From Plantago major (taxonomy: Eukaryota > Streptophyta > Magnoliopsida > Lamiales > Plantaginaceae), in the NCBI GenBank assembly GCA_026545765.1, contig JAIFAC010000176.1, forward strand, positions 89,449 to 153,448: 64,000 bases of DNA, written 5' to 3'. Each line of letters starts with the position of its first letter. The stretch's first letter is position 1. Shown one piece after another: positions 1 through 10,799 of this stretch. Both the position numbers and the translations under genes were made by a program. The notes under the pieces are model-generated. The model was not told where the DNA came from and ran no database searches. It was given only the letters and a program-made list of their open reading frames with translations.

Positions 1-508
1 CGATAGAGAATTGTTCAAATGTTCTAGCTAATATGTATAATGTTGTGGCTTATGTAGTAATGTTATCAGTGATATGGAGGATATGCAACTTAAGCGAAGT
101 ATTTGTGTAAAAGAGTATTCGTGTAACAATACGTTTTATGTTGTTAATAATACGTGTAAGGTTTCGAATGATGCATGTAATGTTTCTGGTGATGTCTGTA
201 ATGTTTTCAATTATACATGCTATGTAAATATTGTAATGTTATTGCTTATATCGTCAATGTTCTCACTTATATAGCATATGTTCCTTAATTTCACAGTAAT
301 TTTCTCATCAACGTCATATATGGGATCGGGTACTACGTTTGAAAAACTCGTCTGAGAATGAAACATGGCAGCTAGGAGAATATTGGAAGATGAATATTAA
401 CGTGATTTGCTCGCAATATCTCAGGTGTTAATTACTATTCCTTTAATGTTATGATTTAAATTAGTAATGTTATAAACTATATCATTAATGTTCTTTAATA
501 ATATGTAC
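1..508. repeat. AT-rich host locus with TAATGTT-type units
   Basis: The core AATGTT recurs about nine times in this stretch at irregular spacing. No credible gene is seen. Related units with a clearer period of about 22 bases occur at 31290-31400 and 38355-38520, beyond the transposons that interrupt the locus, so these pieces were probably contiguous before insertion. The last five bases (504-508, TGTAC) are the left target-site duplication of element A. Confidence 0.6.
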
Positions 509-1356
509 TGTTGAGGGGTTTAGCCTCGAACACTAACTGACTAAACTACTGCAAATCCCTAATCTAAGATCTGCCACCAACTCGAGATCCGACCTGACGA
601 CTCGGTCCGAGGTTGATCACCTGAAAAGAATAAGTTGGGGGGGGGGGGGGGGCAGTTAGATAGGTAACCCGGGTTGCAAGTTGTCAACCCAGTAAGAGAC
701 TTTACTCAAGAGAGAGTTGTAAAGCTCTCAATGTTGTAGTTATGAGGAAGGTTATGATACTAATATGGCTTACCTCAAAGTTTGGACGTTGAGTTATATT
801 TATAGAGACCATAGCTTATAAAGTGACTCATAAGATGGTTCCAAGTGTATGATTCAGATTTGGACACCAATGCTACCTTTGGCCCATAGCTCAATAGTGA
901 ATAGTAGTCCAATACCGATTAGTGGGCCTGGGAGGGTAGTTTGGACCTTTTCCCTCTGAGAGTACTGCTCACTGCTGGGTCCGTAGCCCTTCCTTCGATG
1001 ATCTGCTCGCTTGGTTGATCTGCCCTTAGGTAACTCTGGGTGTCCGAGCCTGGAGTTCCACGGAAGTATCTCAGTGGTTCTGTTATATACGTTTTGGTCT
1101 TAATGTGAGGGTGGTGTCCGAGAGGCTATCTCGTCCGATCCGTTGGCCATCTTTGCATACGACTTTGGCCAAAGTTTAGAAGTCCTTTTCCCACCTAGCT
1201 CGGACTAGGCGTGAGGGTGTAGTGACTTGGGCATCGTCGACTCACTAGGACGGACCATGCGAGGTCGGACCAAGATCAATCGCTATTAAACCGTGATGCA
1301 CTCTAGGACACGCTCTATGGCGCCCTTAACGGATTGGACATATATCCGTATCAACA
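509..1356 (-). repeat. LTR of element A (3' LTR in element orientation)
   Basis: This 848-base LTR matches 30224-31022 along its length. It starts TGTTGA and ends TCAACA on the plus strand. A run of about 17 G near 637-653 is matched by a shorter run near 30351-30363. The two LTRs differ by many small indels, for example around 930-1050 against 30625-30720, which is more than expected of a recent insertion unless the differences are sequencing error. Confidence 0.92.
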
Positions 1357-1376
1357 TATGTCCCCCTAGTTTCCAA
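1357..1376 (-). other. Polypurine tract of element A
   Basis: Read on the minus strand this is a purine-rich stretch, AAACTAGGGGGACATA, directly abutting the LTR. Plus-strand DNA priming starts at such a tract. The same tract with one G fewer abuts the equivalent LTR of element B at 40092-40111. Confidence 0.8.
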
Positions 1377-1539
1377 GTATCTTAGTAGAAGATAGTTGGT
1401 AACTATGAAAAGGATAGGTATGTTGTAGAGCATGTCCGAATCGTGAATTGTGAGGGAGAAAAATCTCTTCTTTTCATGTGAAAAAATCCGTATCCGTGTT
1501 CTTAGGAATCAATATATCTCCCTTCCCCCCCCCCCCCCC

Positions 1540-1594
1540 CCTTTTCATTCTACAGTCCGAGCTATGTAGTACCTTGGACTGTAGAAGGAAAAGG
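1540..1594. other. Long hairpin near the 3' end of element A
   Basis: Positions 1540-1561 pair with 1573-1594 with one mismatch and one G-T pair around an 11-base loop. A homopolymer C run precedes it. Element B has a hairpin at the corresponding place (40242-40315) with a different stem sequence. Both are followed on the plus strand by the same short motif, GGTATTTGTA. Confidence 0.75.
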
Positions 1595-1777
1595 TATTTG
1601 TATCTGAGATATAGAGACCCGAGTACGGTTTTAGGATCTGAAGAAGTCTTCTGTGGAAGAGTGTATAGGAAGCAATTCGTTGGGCTATATATGTGGAATG
1701 GCCTTCCTGGGCTAGTGAACAGTGAACCAAAAGGCCCAATAGGTTGCCCGTTCGGCTCATGGGCAAAGATCCCGAGT

Positions 1778-1981
1778 GAACCGATGCAACCCTTGGATTG
1801 AGAAGATCAGTCGTTGGGATTTAAACCCAAGTGATGTGACGCTTCTGCCAAGAATTAAATGGGGTGTAGCGGCAATTCAACCCTTATGAACCGGCGCAAC
1901 CGTTGGATTGAAAAGATCGACGGTTGGGATTTGAATCTGTGTGATGACGTCATTTTCCCTAATCAATTCCCTATAAATAGG
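1778..1981 (+). promoter_or_regulatory. Promoter of the opposite-strand gene in element A
   Basis: A TATA box lies in CCTATAAATAGG at 1970-1981. A palindromic bZIP/TGA-type site, TGACGTCA, lies at 1945-1952, twenty bases upstream. The upstream region is a tandem duplication with a 110-base shift (about 1778-1842 and 1888-1952); only the second copy has a perfect TGACGTCA. GGCCCA-type site II motifs occur further upstream near 1733. The promoter points away from the LTR, against gag-pol. Confidence 0.7.
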
Positions 1982-2040
1982 TGTCGCATCTGTCATTTTC
2001 ACACTTTAGCCAAACCGAAACTCAGAGCGATTCTCAAGTA

Positions 2041-2096
2041 ATCCGAGCAATCAAAAAACAATCCGAGCAATCAAAATACAATCCGAGCAAAATCTT
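2041..2096 (+). repeat. Triple 19-base repeat in the leader of the opposite-strand transcript
   Basis: ATCCGAGCAATCAAAA occurs at 2041 and 2060, with a third, partial copy at 2079. The array lies in the predicted 5'UTR downstream of the TATA box at 1972. No equivalent array was seen in element B. Confidence 0.7.
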
Positions 2097-2179
2097 TCAC
2101 TTTTCAACTGAGATCTGTACTCTCGGAGAGCTAGCAAGGCTTTGACATCCGTCCACACTTACCAAAACAACTTCATCAA

Positions 2180-2688
2180 GTAAGTATGTCTTGGTTCTTC
2201 CTGAATTTTCTTCCTATGATATGCGCGTTTAATGCTTGTATGCTTCTCCCTTGTTCGAACGTCTGTTTGTTGATTCCGTGATTTCAAACGCTGCTCGTGG
2301 TAGGTTCCCGTTATGCTTAGTTGGAATAACCTCTCCCGTAAGTTGTATTGTGCTAGTTTCCTTCAATAGCAACTTGTTGAACTGGCTTGTATATTATGTC
2401 AAATGTGACTAAAAATCGACAATGCATGTCTCTATGGTGGTATTTTGGTGCTGATTGGCACATAGACCTTTATAGGTTGTTCCTGTCAGTGCCGTATGTA
2501 GGGTAGATAATAGTGCCAATGGCACGTCTTTGTGTGCCAAGCTTAGTGCCCATAGTGTTATGAGATTGTATTCCATGTAGAAAATCTGATAAAGTAGAAC
2601 TTCCTCGGACCACTTGACTTAATAAGATACCTAAACGAACTCTCGGACAACCACAATCATCGGTTCTGATCTGTTTCCTTGTGCCTAG
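2180..2688 (+). other. 5'UTR intron of the opposite-strand gene (element A)
   Basis: A consensus donor (CAA/GTAAGTATG at 2180) and an acceptor (TGCCTAG ending at 2688) bracket 509 bases. The acceptor lies one base before the ATG at 2690. Element B has the same arrangement at 40853-41110, with the same donor GTAAGT and the same CCTAG/GATG junction. A conserved leader intron supports a genuine spliced gene. Confidence 0.7.
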
Positions 2689-2689
2689 G

Positions 2690-5534
2690 ATGTTCGGGAG
2701 TGATAGTCAAAACCATCACGAGGCTCAAGGTTACGACGATGGAGTAAGCCAGGGAACTGAGTCCGTGGACGCAACCACATCCGTGGCAGATTACCTGGTC
2801 GTTGAACTTCTTTCTTCCAGGGATTCCGATGTTGGTCAAGGGGTCCGCGATGTAGCGGAAACTCGGCCTGAAGTGGTAGTGGGCCAGGAAGGTGTCGCTA
2901 GGACTAGGTCACGAGTCCAATCTCGGACCATAGGTGGTGGCGGTGTGCCCGCTGGTTTGAATGAACCTCGACCGAAAGGTGGAGGCGATAGTGGTCAGGA
3001 TGCGGATGATGTGGAGATGTTCGAGGCTGGGGAGGAGGACCGTGTGGAGACGGAAGCAGGTCCTTCCAATCCTAATACGTCCGCGGTTCCAGTGGTTGAA
3101 GGAGAAGAGGAGGAAGAAGAAGAGGAAGATGAGGAAGAGGAAGAAGAGGAAGACGCCTCCGAGAGTGTCCGTCCGCGTAGGCGCTCAGTGCGGAACAATC
3201 ATCAGATTTTTCTCCATCCCAGAGAAACTGCGAATCCTACTCTTCCATTGGTAGCGGTCGGAGCGCAAGCAAAGACGGACTAAATTTCTCGTCCCCGCAT
3301 CCGCTGCCAGGATAGCGGACAAATACGGAGAGCTCAACACAGACGGGTTGCTCCCTACTTGTTCGTCCAAAGTGAAGTTGGCGGATATCTCGGAGTGGAG
3401 GCGGAAGTGGGAGATTCCCGATACAGTGGAGATAATGGTCCCGGAGCCCGGGCACGCATTTTATAATCCGCCCGCCGGATATATATGTGTGCATGAGGCG
3501 GCATTCTCTTGCGGGTGGAGGATCCCTATTGCGCCCGAGCTTAAGCAAATCCTGAATCACATTAGGATCGATCTGAGCCAGGTTATCCCCAAATCTTTGG
3601 GTAATCTTATTTGTTTTGTTATTTTTTGTAAAAAGAAGGGACAGGCGGTGAACTTCGAGAACTTCCGGCAACTCTTCCATGTGACTTTCAGTCTGGGGAA
3701 CCCCCTCTTCTATACTTTTGTAAATAGAAAAGCCTGTAATTTTTATTTCCGATTCCATCTCCTCACTTGGATCTAAATGGTGGAGTAAATACATTTTTGT
3801 GTGAATGGCTTTGAAGCCTGGGGAGTCCGCAAGGAGGCGAGAGCAGTGGGGATTGCCAAAAAAGTTTCTGAGGGACAATATCCCGGATTGGCGCCCACTC
3901 CCGAAGAACGTGGCTCCGTGGGTGGCGGAGATCCACAAGAAAAATGATCCGCCCACGTATCCATTCCACGGATTAATTTTTCAGCCGCTACCCTACTTGT
4001 GCGGACTGATAGATGCCGTGGAAGTCGGGGGAAAGACAGATTTCAGTAAGGATCTTTAATTTAGGATTTGTGCTACCTTTCCTTTGAATGCCCTGATTCG
4101 AATTTTTATTTATGAGATTCCCGTTATGCTTCCTTTATGCATCCGTATCTGACAGTTGTATTTTGTTTCGTAGCTCATTGGTTTGATTATATCATGTCGA
4201 CCCTTTGCGAGAAAAAGAGGTTGCAGAGAGCAACAGCCCTGAACCGACCATCAAGCGAGGAAGAAAATCATCAATACTTCCTGCCCACCTATGCCGACCC
4301 AAAGAACGCCGCAGTTGTCACGAGGAGGAGCGGCGGAATAAGAAGGGAGAGGATCCGCAAGTGATGGGGTTACCTAACTGGGGTAAAGGTCCCGCCACTG
4401 CAGACCATCAAGGCCTCAACAAATTCGCCGCTCAAGGGACGCCCTGATGTGGGACGCGATCATATCCGGGAACAAGAGGAAGGCGACCTTGGGTGCCTCT
4501 CCCGCATCGAAGAGGCAACTCTTCTCTGCTGCTCTGCCTTTGTCCGACCAAGCCGCACTTGATGCGGAGTACGAGCGGAGCTGCGGACTGCCCGAAGTAG
4601 AGCGGGTTGGGGAGCTCCATGAGCTTCATCAGAGGGTACGTATATTTGCCTTTCTTGTGTGTTATCTGACTAAAATGTGCAATTTTTCACTGTACGGATC
4701 TCTTGTAGCTTGGATGCCTCATCAAAGCAATGCAGTGGAAGGCCAGTGAGCGGGCCACTATCGAAGAGGACCTGCATAAGGCAGTGGCTGCAGCGGCGGA
4801 GGAGGCGAAGAAAACCAGCGCGTAAACCCACCAAGCGTATGACACAAAGAATAGCTGTCAAGGCTAACGTGGAAACTCTTACGGCGGACATGGAGTGGCA
4901 GGAGAACTTTATCGATAAGTCGATGAAGGCAATCCTGGAGTCCAAGGATGCGCTCCTCGAAGATCTCCAGTTTGCCTGGCTCGAAGCGGTGAAGGACTTC
5001 ATGAAGTCGGACTCCTTCAAGTTCTTTATGGCGGACAAGGTCGATGCTCTTCGTCTAGAGGGGTTCTCGTCCGCCATTGGCCAACTGCAGGCGAAAGGGC
5101 TAGTGTCTCCGAGCTTCGATTGGAAGGCGGAAGGATTGGATCCATCCGCGGATGCCAGTGGAGTCGAATTCCCGGTGGAGGTCGTCCCGGATGAGCGTTT
5201 AGCGGCATGTGAGTTCGCGGAAGTGGTCACCGAGGAAGGTGAAATTGAAATTACCAATGGCGGACCTTTCCTCGCCAAATGTGTCCCGAGGGCTATAGGG
5301 AAGGTATGCTTCACGCCGTTCCATGAAAACATGAACTATCTGAAGGATTGGTACTTCATGCCTTCTCGGATCATCGGCCATGACGCGGACTTCAACTTGT
5401 TCGAGAACATCAAGGCTTCCTTTGATGAAGTTGATGTATCCCGCGATGCTGCTGCCAATGTCAATGCCAATCCATCCTCCACTAATCCGCCTAGAGTTGA
5501 TGAAGCCGGTCCGAGCCAGCCTCCTCCTCAGTAG
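2690..5534 (+). pseudogene. Opposite-strand gene of element A (plant 'putative gypsy type transposon' protein)
   Basis: The gene reads against gag-pol. From the ATG at 2690 the first exon gives an acidic leader with a long Glu-rich tract (3100-3150) and a basic stretch RPRRRS. After a frame change near 3240-3285 comes the conserved part (3285-3776): SSKVKLADISEWRRKWEIP, VHEAAFSCGWRIP and LGNLICFVIFCKKKG, which I associate with the plant family called putative gypsy type transposon (Transposase_28-like). It continues through another frame change and one TGA into MALKPGESARRREQWGLP (3805-4045). Candidate introns are 4046-4173 and 4636-4708. The C-terminal part (about 4710-5534) is predicted coiled coil and ends GPSQPPPQ. 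Extra opposite-strand ORFs are known in Tat elements; their function is unknown. Frame breaks make this copy a likely pseudogene, or a victim of sequence error. Confidence 0.72.
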
Positions 5535-6750
5535 GAAGTCCGGGGTATGCCCCGTGAAAAAAATTGTAAACAATTAAATTTTAAGATCTTTTGACGGCAT
5601 GAAACGTTGCCAAGTACCATATTTATCATTTCCATTGTCTGTAGTAGTCGTTCCCGGTACAATGTTACATTTGCTTTGATATAACAATTGTTTGCTCCTT
5701 TATTGTCCTTGATCCGTCCTTCATATGCTCAATTATCGTAAGTAGTAAATACACACCTCTTGTAAACTCGGACATCTTTCTTTGATCCGCAAATTAGGCG
5801 AATAAGTACGGATCCAGTACCGCTCAATACACACCGTAGACAGGCAACGTTGACTCTCTTGGAATGAAACACTCGGATAGGCCAGCGAGTACTTACTCGG
5901 ACACATTTAATGGGCTCGTCTGGATCGAGTAGAGCAAGCTTAATTGATCCAATACTGTTCGGCTCAAACGGGTAGCCCAAGCCCATCGTCGACATCAATC
6001 TTTTCGCGTTGCGGACGCTGATTGGTTCATCCATTCTATAAATATCTAGATTCACAAGTGTATTGATGACATATAATCTTTCATATACTCGGATGCATCT
6101 GGTATTGTCAAACTAGCCAATTGATTCCAATCGTTTTCCTCGAGACTCACCACCTCTAATCGTGATATATTGTTTTTAGTTCGAGAGTGGCGGGTCTAGA
6201 GGGATGGATTATTGGGATTTGGGTAGGAAGTGTGGACCTTTAGGAAGTGTTCGACGGGCGATCCCACCAACAGATGCGTGATCTACCCGAAGAGCTTTTC
6301 CTTCCGAGGAGTCACATGGTAGGCCATAATACGATCAGTGTGTAAGATCCGTGCTTGGATTCAAACAAACAGATATCTTTGAAGGATCCTCCTGTCCAGA
6401 GATAGGGGATTTGATGTTGTACAGATCCGAGGTAATTCCACTTGTTTCTCTTCATCAGTGTAATCCGATGATGATTTAGAACTAGTAGGATGTCGGACAT
6501 AATAGATGTGTCCGTCTAATCTACTTGTGAGTATGGGCTTCTGAGTGCCCTTTTTTATAGGCAGGTCATGATAAGGTTCCGTCTCATGATTGCTCGGACT
6601 TTGGTGGACCATTGCTGGTGACGCCTACCCGTTCAAGGATCTACTTGGACAATCCCTTTTCCTGATCTGTAAAGCTTCCATTCATGGGCTTAATGAGACC
6701 ATCAACGGGCTAACCCAAGTGACTATCCACTTAACTAGCCCAAACGAATG
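5535..6750. other. Internal non-coding region of element A
   Basis: This stretch lies between the opposite-strand gene and the second plus-strand promoter. ORFs here are short and show no recognisable motif. Nothing else was identified. Confidence 0.4.
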
Positions 6751-6755
6751 ATCCA

Positions 6756-6820
6756 GGCCCATCGGTTGCACCGACCTTAATACGTGGCAGGCAATGATTG
6801 GTCGGAGCTTTCTATAAAAA
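6756..6820 (+). promoter_or_regulatory. Second plus-strand promoter in element A
   Basis: A GGCCCA site II motif (6756-6761), an ACGTGGC box (core at 6782) and a TATA box TATAAAAA (6813-6820) are arranged as in a plant RNA polymerase II promoter. Element B has GGCCCA, CACGTGTC (core at 44605) and TATATATA (44636) in the equivalent place. The distance from the start of the ACGTG core to the TATA box is 31 bases in both. Transcription would run toward and antisense to the end of integrase. Confidence 0.55.
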
Positions 6821-7652
6821 GGTACGAGCCAAGTATAGAAACCGTACAAACTGATCTTAGATTCTCCCTCTTCTTCTATCTCTATAGTTTTGACTTGCCT
6901 GCCTTTCAATACTCCCATCCTTTCCTAGTTTGGTGCAAACCCTAAATCCAGGAAAGGTGGGGGTCTTGAATGATAGGCTGCTCAAATGAAAGCACCAAAG
7001 CCAAGCTAAATCCCTTCTCCTTTCTTCCAATCCTACTTTAGTGGCTCAAATCCCTCTTGAATCGGTAGAAATCCCTCGATTCTAAGAGAGTCAGTCTCTA
7101 AAGACGTTAGGCGTAATCGCTCGCTTCGATCGTCAAATACCATTGTCCGCTCGACTCAGACTTCCTGCACATCGGATCTCAGACGAGTACACCAAGGTAC
7201 GGTGACATCATAAAAAATCATGCCATGCCTAACCGTTTTTCAATGTGCAGGTAGATCTGACTCTTGGTGTCCACTAAGTCAGGGTCACAGATTGACATGG
7301 AAAAGCTTTCCGATGGAGGAATAATCCGGAGAAGATGAAAAGTTTGTGGAGACTCTTTGTTACCCTAAGTATCAGATTCAGAGATCTTGCAAAGATCCGA
7401 GATTGTAAACCGAAAGACAGATATGGCGCTTTTTCCGTATGAATAAGATTGCTTTTCCGTTCAATACGAGTTTTCATATTTATGAATTGAAAAATAAAAG
7501 TTGTATTGATTTGACGGAAATTCAATTACAACCTGTGGGCCATAAAGCCAATGACAAAAGAATAACAAAAACAGAACTGACTGACTTCCGCGTAACAAAC
7601 AGTTTTAATCTGAAAATATCCAAATGAATGGCAAAGATCCGTGTGACATACC
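6821..7652 (+). other. Possible non-coding transcript region antisense to pol
   Basis: Downstream of the TATA box at 6813 there is a pyrimidine-rich leader but no convincing long ORF. A weak intron candidate is 7197-7250 (AAG/GTAC to TGTGCAG); at 54 bases it is short for a plant intron. Nothing else is recognised. Confidence 0.3.
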
Positions 7653-8922
7653 CTAAGCATAAAACTTTTGAAGGTTTTTGGCATTCCAAGTACGCTTGAG
7701 TGGGTGTCCCTGGTTATCCTCTAATTCATAACTTCCGTTCACTCTCGCACCAACAATCTTGTAAGGTCCTTCCCACTTTGGCTCAAGCTTCCCTACCTTG
7801 CTTAAGATATCAACTCTGTGAAGCACCAGGTTTCCAACCTGTAAATCTTTAGCTTGAATATTTTTGTTGTAGGCCCGGGCTGCAGTTGCTTGATATCTGT
7901 GGATTTTGGCCAATGCTTCGGTCCTCTTCTGTTCTAACATATCTAGATCATAGATCCGAGCTTCATGATTGACGGAATCATCGAACTCTTAGACCCTCAT
8001 CGTTTCAACTGCAATTCCCACTGGTATGACTGCTTCTGAGCCATACACCAGGGCAAATGGGGTTTCTCTAGTCATGTCCGCCAAGAAGGGTGCGATGAGC
8101 CCACAGTACGCCATCTAGGTCATCCGCCTAACTCTCATGAGAAGTCCTTAGCCGCTTTTCCATGATCTTAGAAATCGTTTTGTTTGTGGACTCCGCTTGT
8201 CCATTGTCCTGTGGATATCAGACAGATGTAAAGCGTTGCTTAATCTTGAAAGAGGCTAACCATTCCTTGAGTTTATTGCCTGAAAATTGAGCGTCATTAT
8301 CCGAGACAAGAATTCTTGGTAAGCCAAAGCGACAAATGATGTTTTTCCAAATGAAGGTCCGTACGCGACTTTCCGTGATAGTCGCCACATCTTCTGCTTC
8401 CACCCATTTGGTGAAATATTCCACAGCCACAATTAAGAATTTCTTCTGTTGAGTGCCCTTTGGGAATGGCCCGACAATATCGATGCCCCATTGATAAAAC
8501 GGACATGTTACGACTGACGGAATCATTGGGTGTGTCGGACAATGGGGAACATTCGCATAGTATTGACAGTCAGGGCAACTTCGGGCGTAGCTCGCGGAAT
8601 CCTTATCAATAGTAGGCCTGTAATAACCTTGTCGAATGATCTTTTGAGCAAGAGTTCGTCCTCCGGAATGGCTTCCGCAGCTTCCACTGTGAATTTCCTC
8701 AAGCATCGCTTCGCTTCATGGACCCAAACATCTCATATGAGTCCCAGTGAAGGATTTTTTATACAAATCTTCTCCGAGTATAAAATATCTGTTTGCTCGG
8801 CGCTGTACACTCCTTGATTCCTTCGAATCAGCTGGTAATGAACCTACCTTGAAATAACTAAAGATATCAGTCATCCAGTTTCTTCCTGTTATAGTTATCA
8901 TAACATTTGGAGTAGGACTCAT
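7653..8922 (-). pseudogene. Integrase of element A
   Basis: Read on the minus strand, this is the C-terminal part of pol. It has the zinc-binding HHCC region ending SCPDCQYYA, then the catalytic core: first Asp in WGIDIVGPFPKG, second Asp in ILVSDNDAQF (DN-D, where most relatives have DNG), and the Glu in YPQDNGQAESTNK near 8190. The C-terminal end gives NLVLHR, PKWEGPYKI and RTWNAKNLQKFYA, then a stop at 7653. Breaks occur between 8710 and 8720, after 8218 and around 7940-8150. The copia insertion at 8923 cuts the linker just upstream, so this piece is separated from the rest of pol by more than 16 kb. Confidence 0.85.
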
Positions 8923-10644
8923 TGTTGGGAAATTTGTTGGGAAATTTCTTGGGAAATTTGTTAGGAAATTTGTTAGATATTTTGTTAGAAATATTTTTTT
9001 AGATTTTGATCAGCAACATGATGACTTATCTTTGTCTCAGAAAGGTGATTAGTACTCTTGGTTCACTTGAACATTGTAAAAGAGGAAACCCACTAAGTAT
9101 GATAGTCTAGCTAATCTTGTATATGATGTTAGGTCTCAAAATGTAATTTTTATTTTATGAAGAGAAGACCAAGAAGAAGACATCCAAGCAGAACAAGCTC
9201 AACGACATTGAAGACTTGAAGAAATTGCACAAGATTACTGAAACTGTTTTTCAGATACCTTAGCCAAATATCTTGAAGACACGAATAGTTTTAAACAAAC
9301 TGTGTCACAAGAGATATCTGAGAAATAAAAGGCCTATCTGAAAACAAGGAAAGTGTCCACAGATATCTATTCTCAGATACCTTGAGCATTAACCACATTT
9401 CTGAAAAAGAAATATATTTATTGCAAACAAAGTTGTTTCAATAAAAGTGGTATCTGAAGATTGAAGATAAGGACGTGCAAAGAATCAGATAACACTAGTC
9501 TCTGATACAAAGCATAGTTCCGTTGGAACTACATGATAAAAAGTATAGTACAATGCATTTAATGCACGGACAGAGATATCTGAATAAAAGCAACGGCAGC
9601 TTCTGAAGAAGAAGACAAAACCTGCTACAGTACTATACACAGATATCAATAGTTCGAATTTGAGCCTAACGGTACTATTCAAACGGTACTCAAATTCATC
9701 TATAAATATCAACACTTAGACTGCTTGAGAAGACACACAACAGACCTTGAACTGCATAAAAACGCTGAACATCTTACTCTCTCAAAGCAACTTACTTATC
9801 CTCAAAGCTTCACAGACCAAAGCTTTTGATCTTGAGTAATCAAGTTCTAAGTGTCCCGATCCTAAACAAGCACAAATATCTCGTGAAAGAATTGAAACGA
9901 AAGATCAAGTATCCGAGATTCATTCTTGAACATTTATCTAAGACTGGTCAAGAAAAGAACAAGATACCATACATTGAAAAGTGTATTAAGTATACTTGAT
10001 TCACAGAGCTATCTCAATAATCAATAAGTTATTAAAGAAGCTCATCCGACAACTCAAACCAAAACCAACACCATAATCAAGCGTGGAGTACATGAAGTAC
10101 TTAGTTTGAAAAATCGTGAATAACTCTAAGGTTACCGAGTATAGGAAGTACTTGATTTGGGAAACTAAGGAATAACTCCAAGGTTATTGAGTATAGGAAG
10201 TACTTAGCTTGGGAAGCTAGGAATAACTCAAAGGTTTCGAGTACAGAAGTACTCCGTGGAAAGCCGGGAACAACTCGGGGGAACATTTGGTTGGGAACCA
10301 ATTGTTTAAGAATCTTAGAATAGGATTATTGTAAGGTGAACTCAATTATCTGCTCTAGTGAATTCTAGGTCTCCTGTAGACCAAGTGATTAGCTGGAGGA
10401 TTACGCCACCTCCGTATACCACTATACTTGTTGTGTTATTTACCTTTCAGATTTACATTTCAAAGAACACACACACACACACACACTTTAACTGCTTCGC
10501 ACTTATCTTTATTAAGTCTTCCAAGGCCTCGATTTTAAGTATCGATATCTATTCAGATATCTGAGAAATAGTTTTTATCGACAAAAGTTTTAAGAGACTA
10601 TTCACCCCCTCTAGTCTTTTTACTTTGCCGTTATCCGACCAACA
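8923..10644 (+). repeat. Left LTR of element C
   Basis: This 1722-base LTR matches 22994 onward. It opens with tandem TTGTTGGGAAATT-like units (8922-8985). The body is rich in AGATATCT/ATATCTGA words (for example near 9310, 9362, 9572 and 10545). A TATA-type stretch, CTATAAATA, lies at about 9701. Four units of about 50 bases lie at 10086-10280 and a short CA microsatellite near 10470. It ends CCAACA at 10644. Confidence 0.9.
10086..10280 (+). repeat. Fourfold ~50-base tandem repeat in the LTR of element C
   Basis: Each unit runs from GAGTATAGGAAGTACTT through a variable middle to AATAACTCCAAGGTT. Three units are close copies and the last is degenerate. The array is present in all three copies of this LTR section (10086-10280, 24131-24324, 24835-25030), so it predates the insertion. 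Confidence 0.8.
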
Positions 10645-10645
10645 A

Positions 10646-10656
10646 GTGGTATCAGA
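10646..10656 (+). other. Primer-binding site of element C
   Basis: TGGTATCAGAA starts two bases after the LTR end. TGGTATCAGA is complementary to the 3' end of initiator tRNA-Met, the usual copia primer. Confidence 0.85.
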
Positions 10657-10799
10657 AAGGAGGTTCAGAAGCCTTCTGCTCTTAACCTAGATTCCCTGAT
10701 AGGTGAAGGAACTTTGTCCTTTTTCATGGACTAATTAATTTGTGTGTTAAGTGTGCGTATGTCTCGAAAGTGATGCACCCATTCTCAAACCGTAGAATT

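Noticed and set aside
1478..1801. 107-codon plus-strand ORF across the homopolymer C run
   Set aside because: Proline run from the C tract and no conserved motif; the hairpin and promoter explain the region better.
2995..3198. Minus-strand ORF with a long serine run
   Set aside because: It is the complement of the Glu-rich tract of the opposite-strand gene, a simple GAA/GAG repeat, not a gene.
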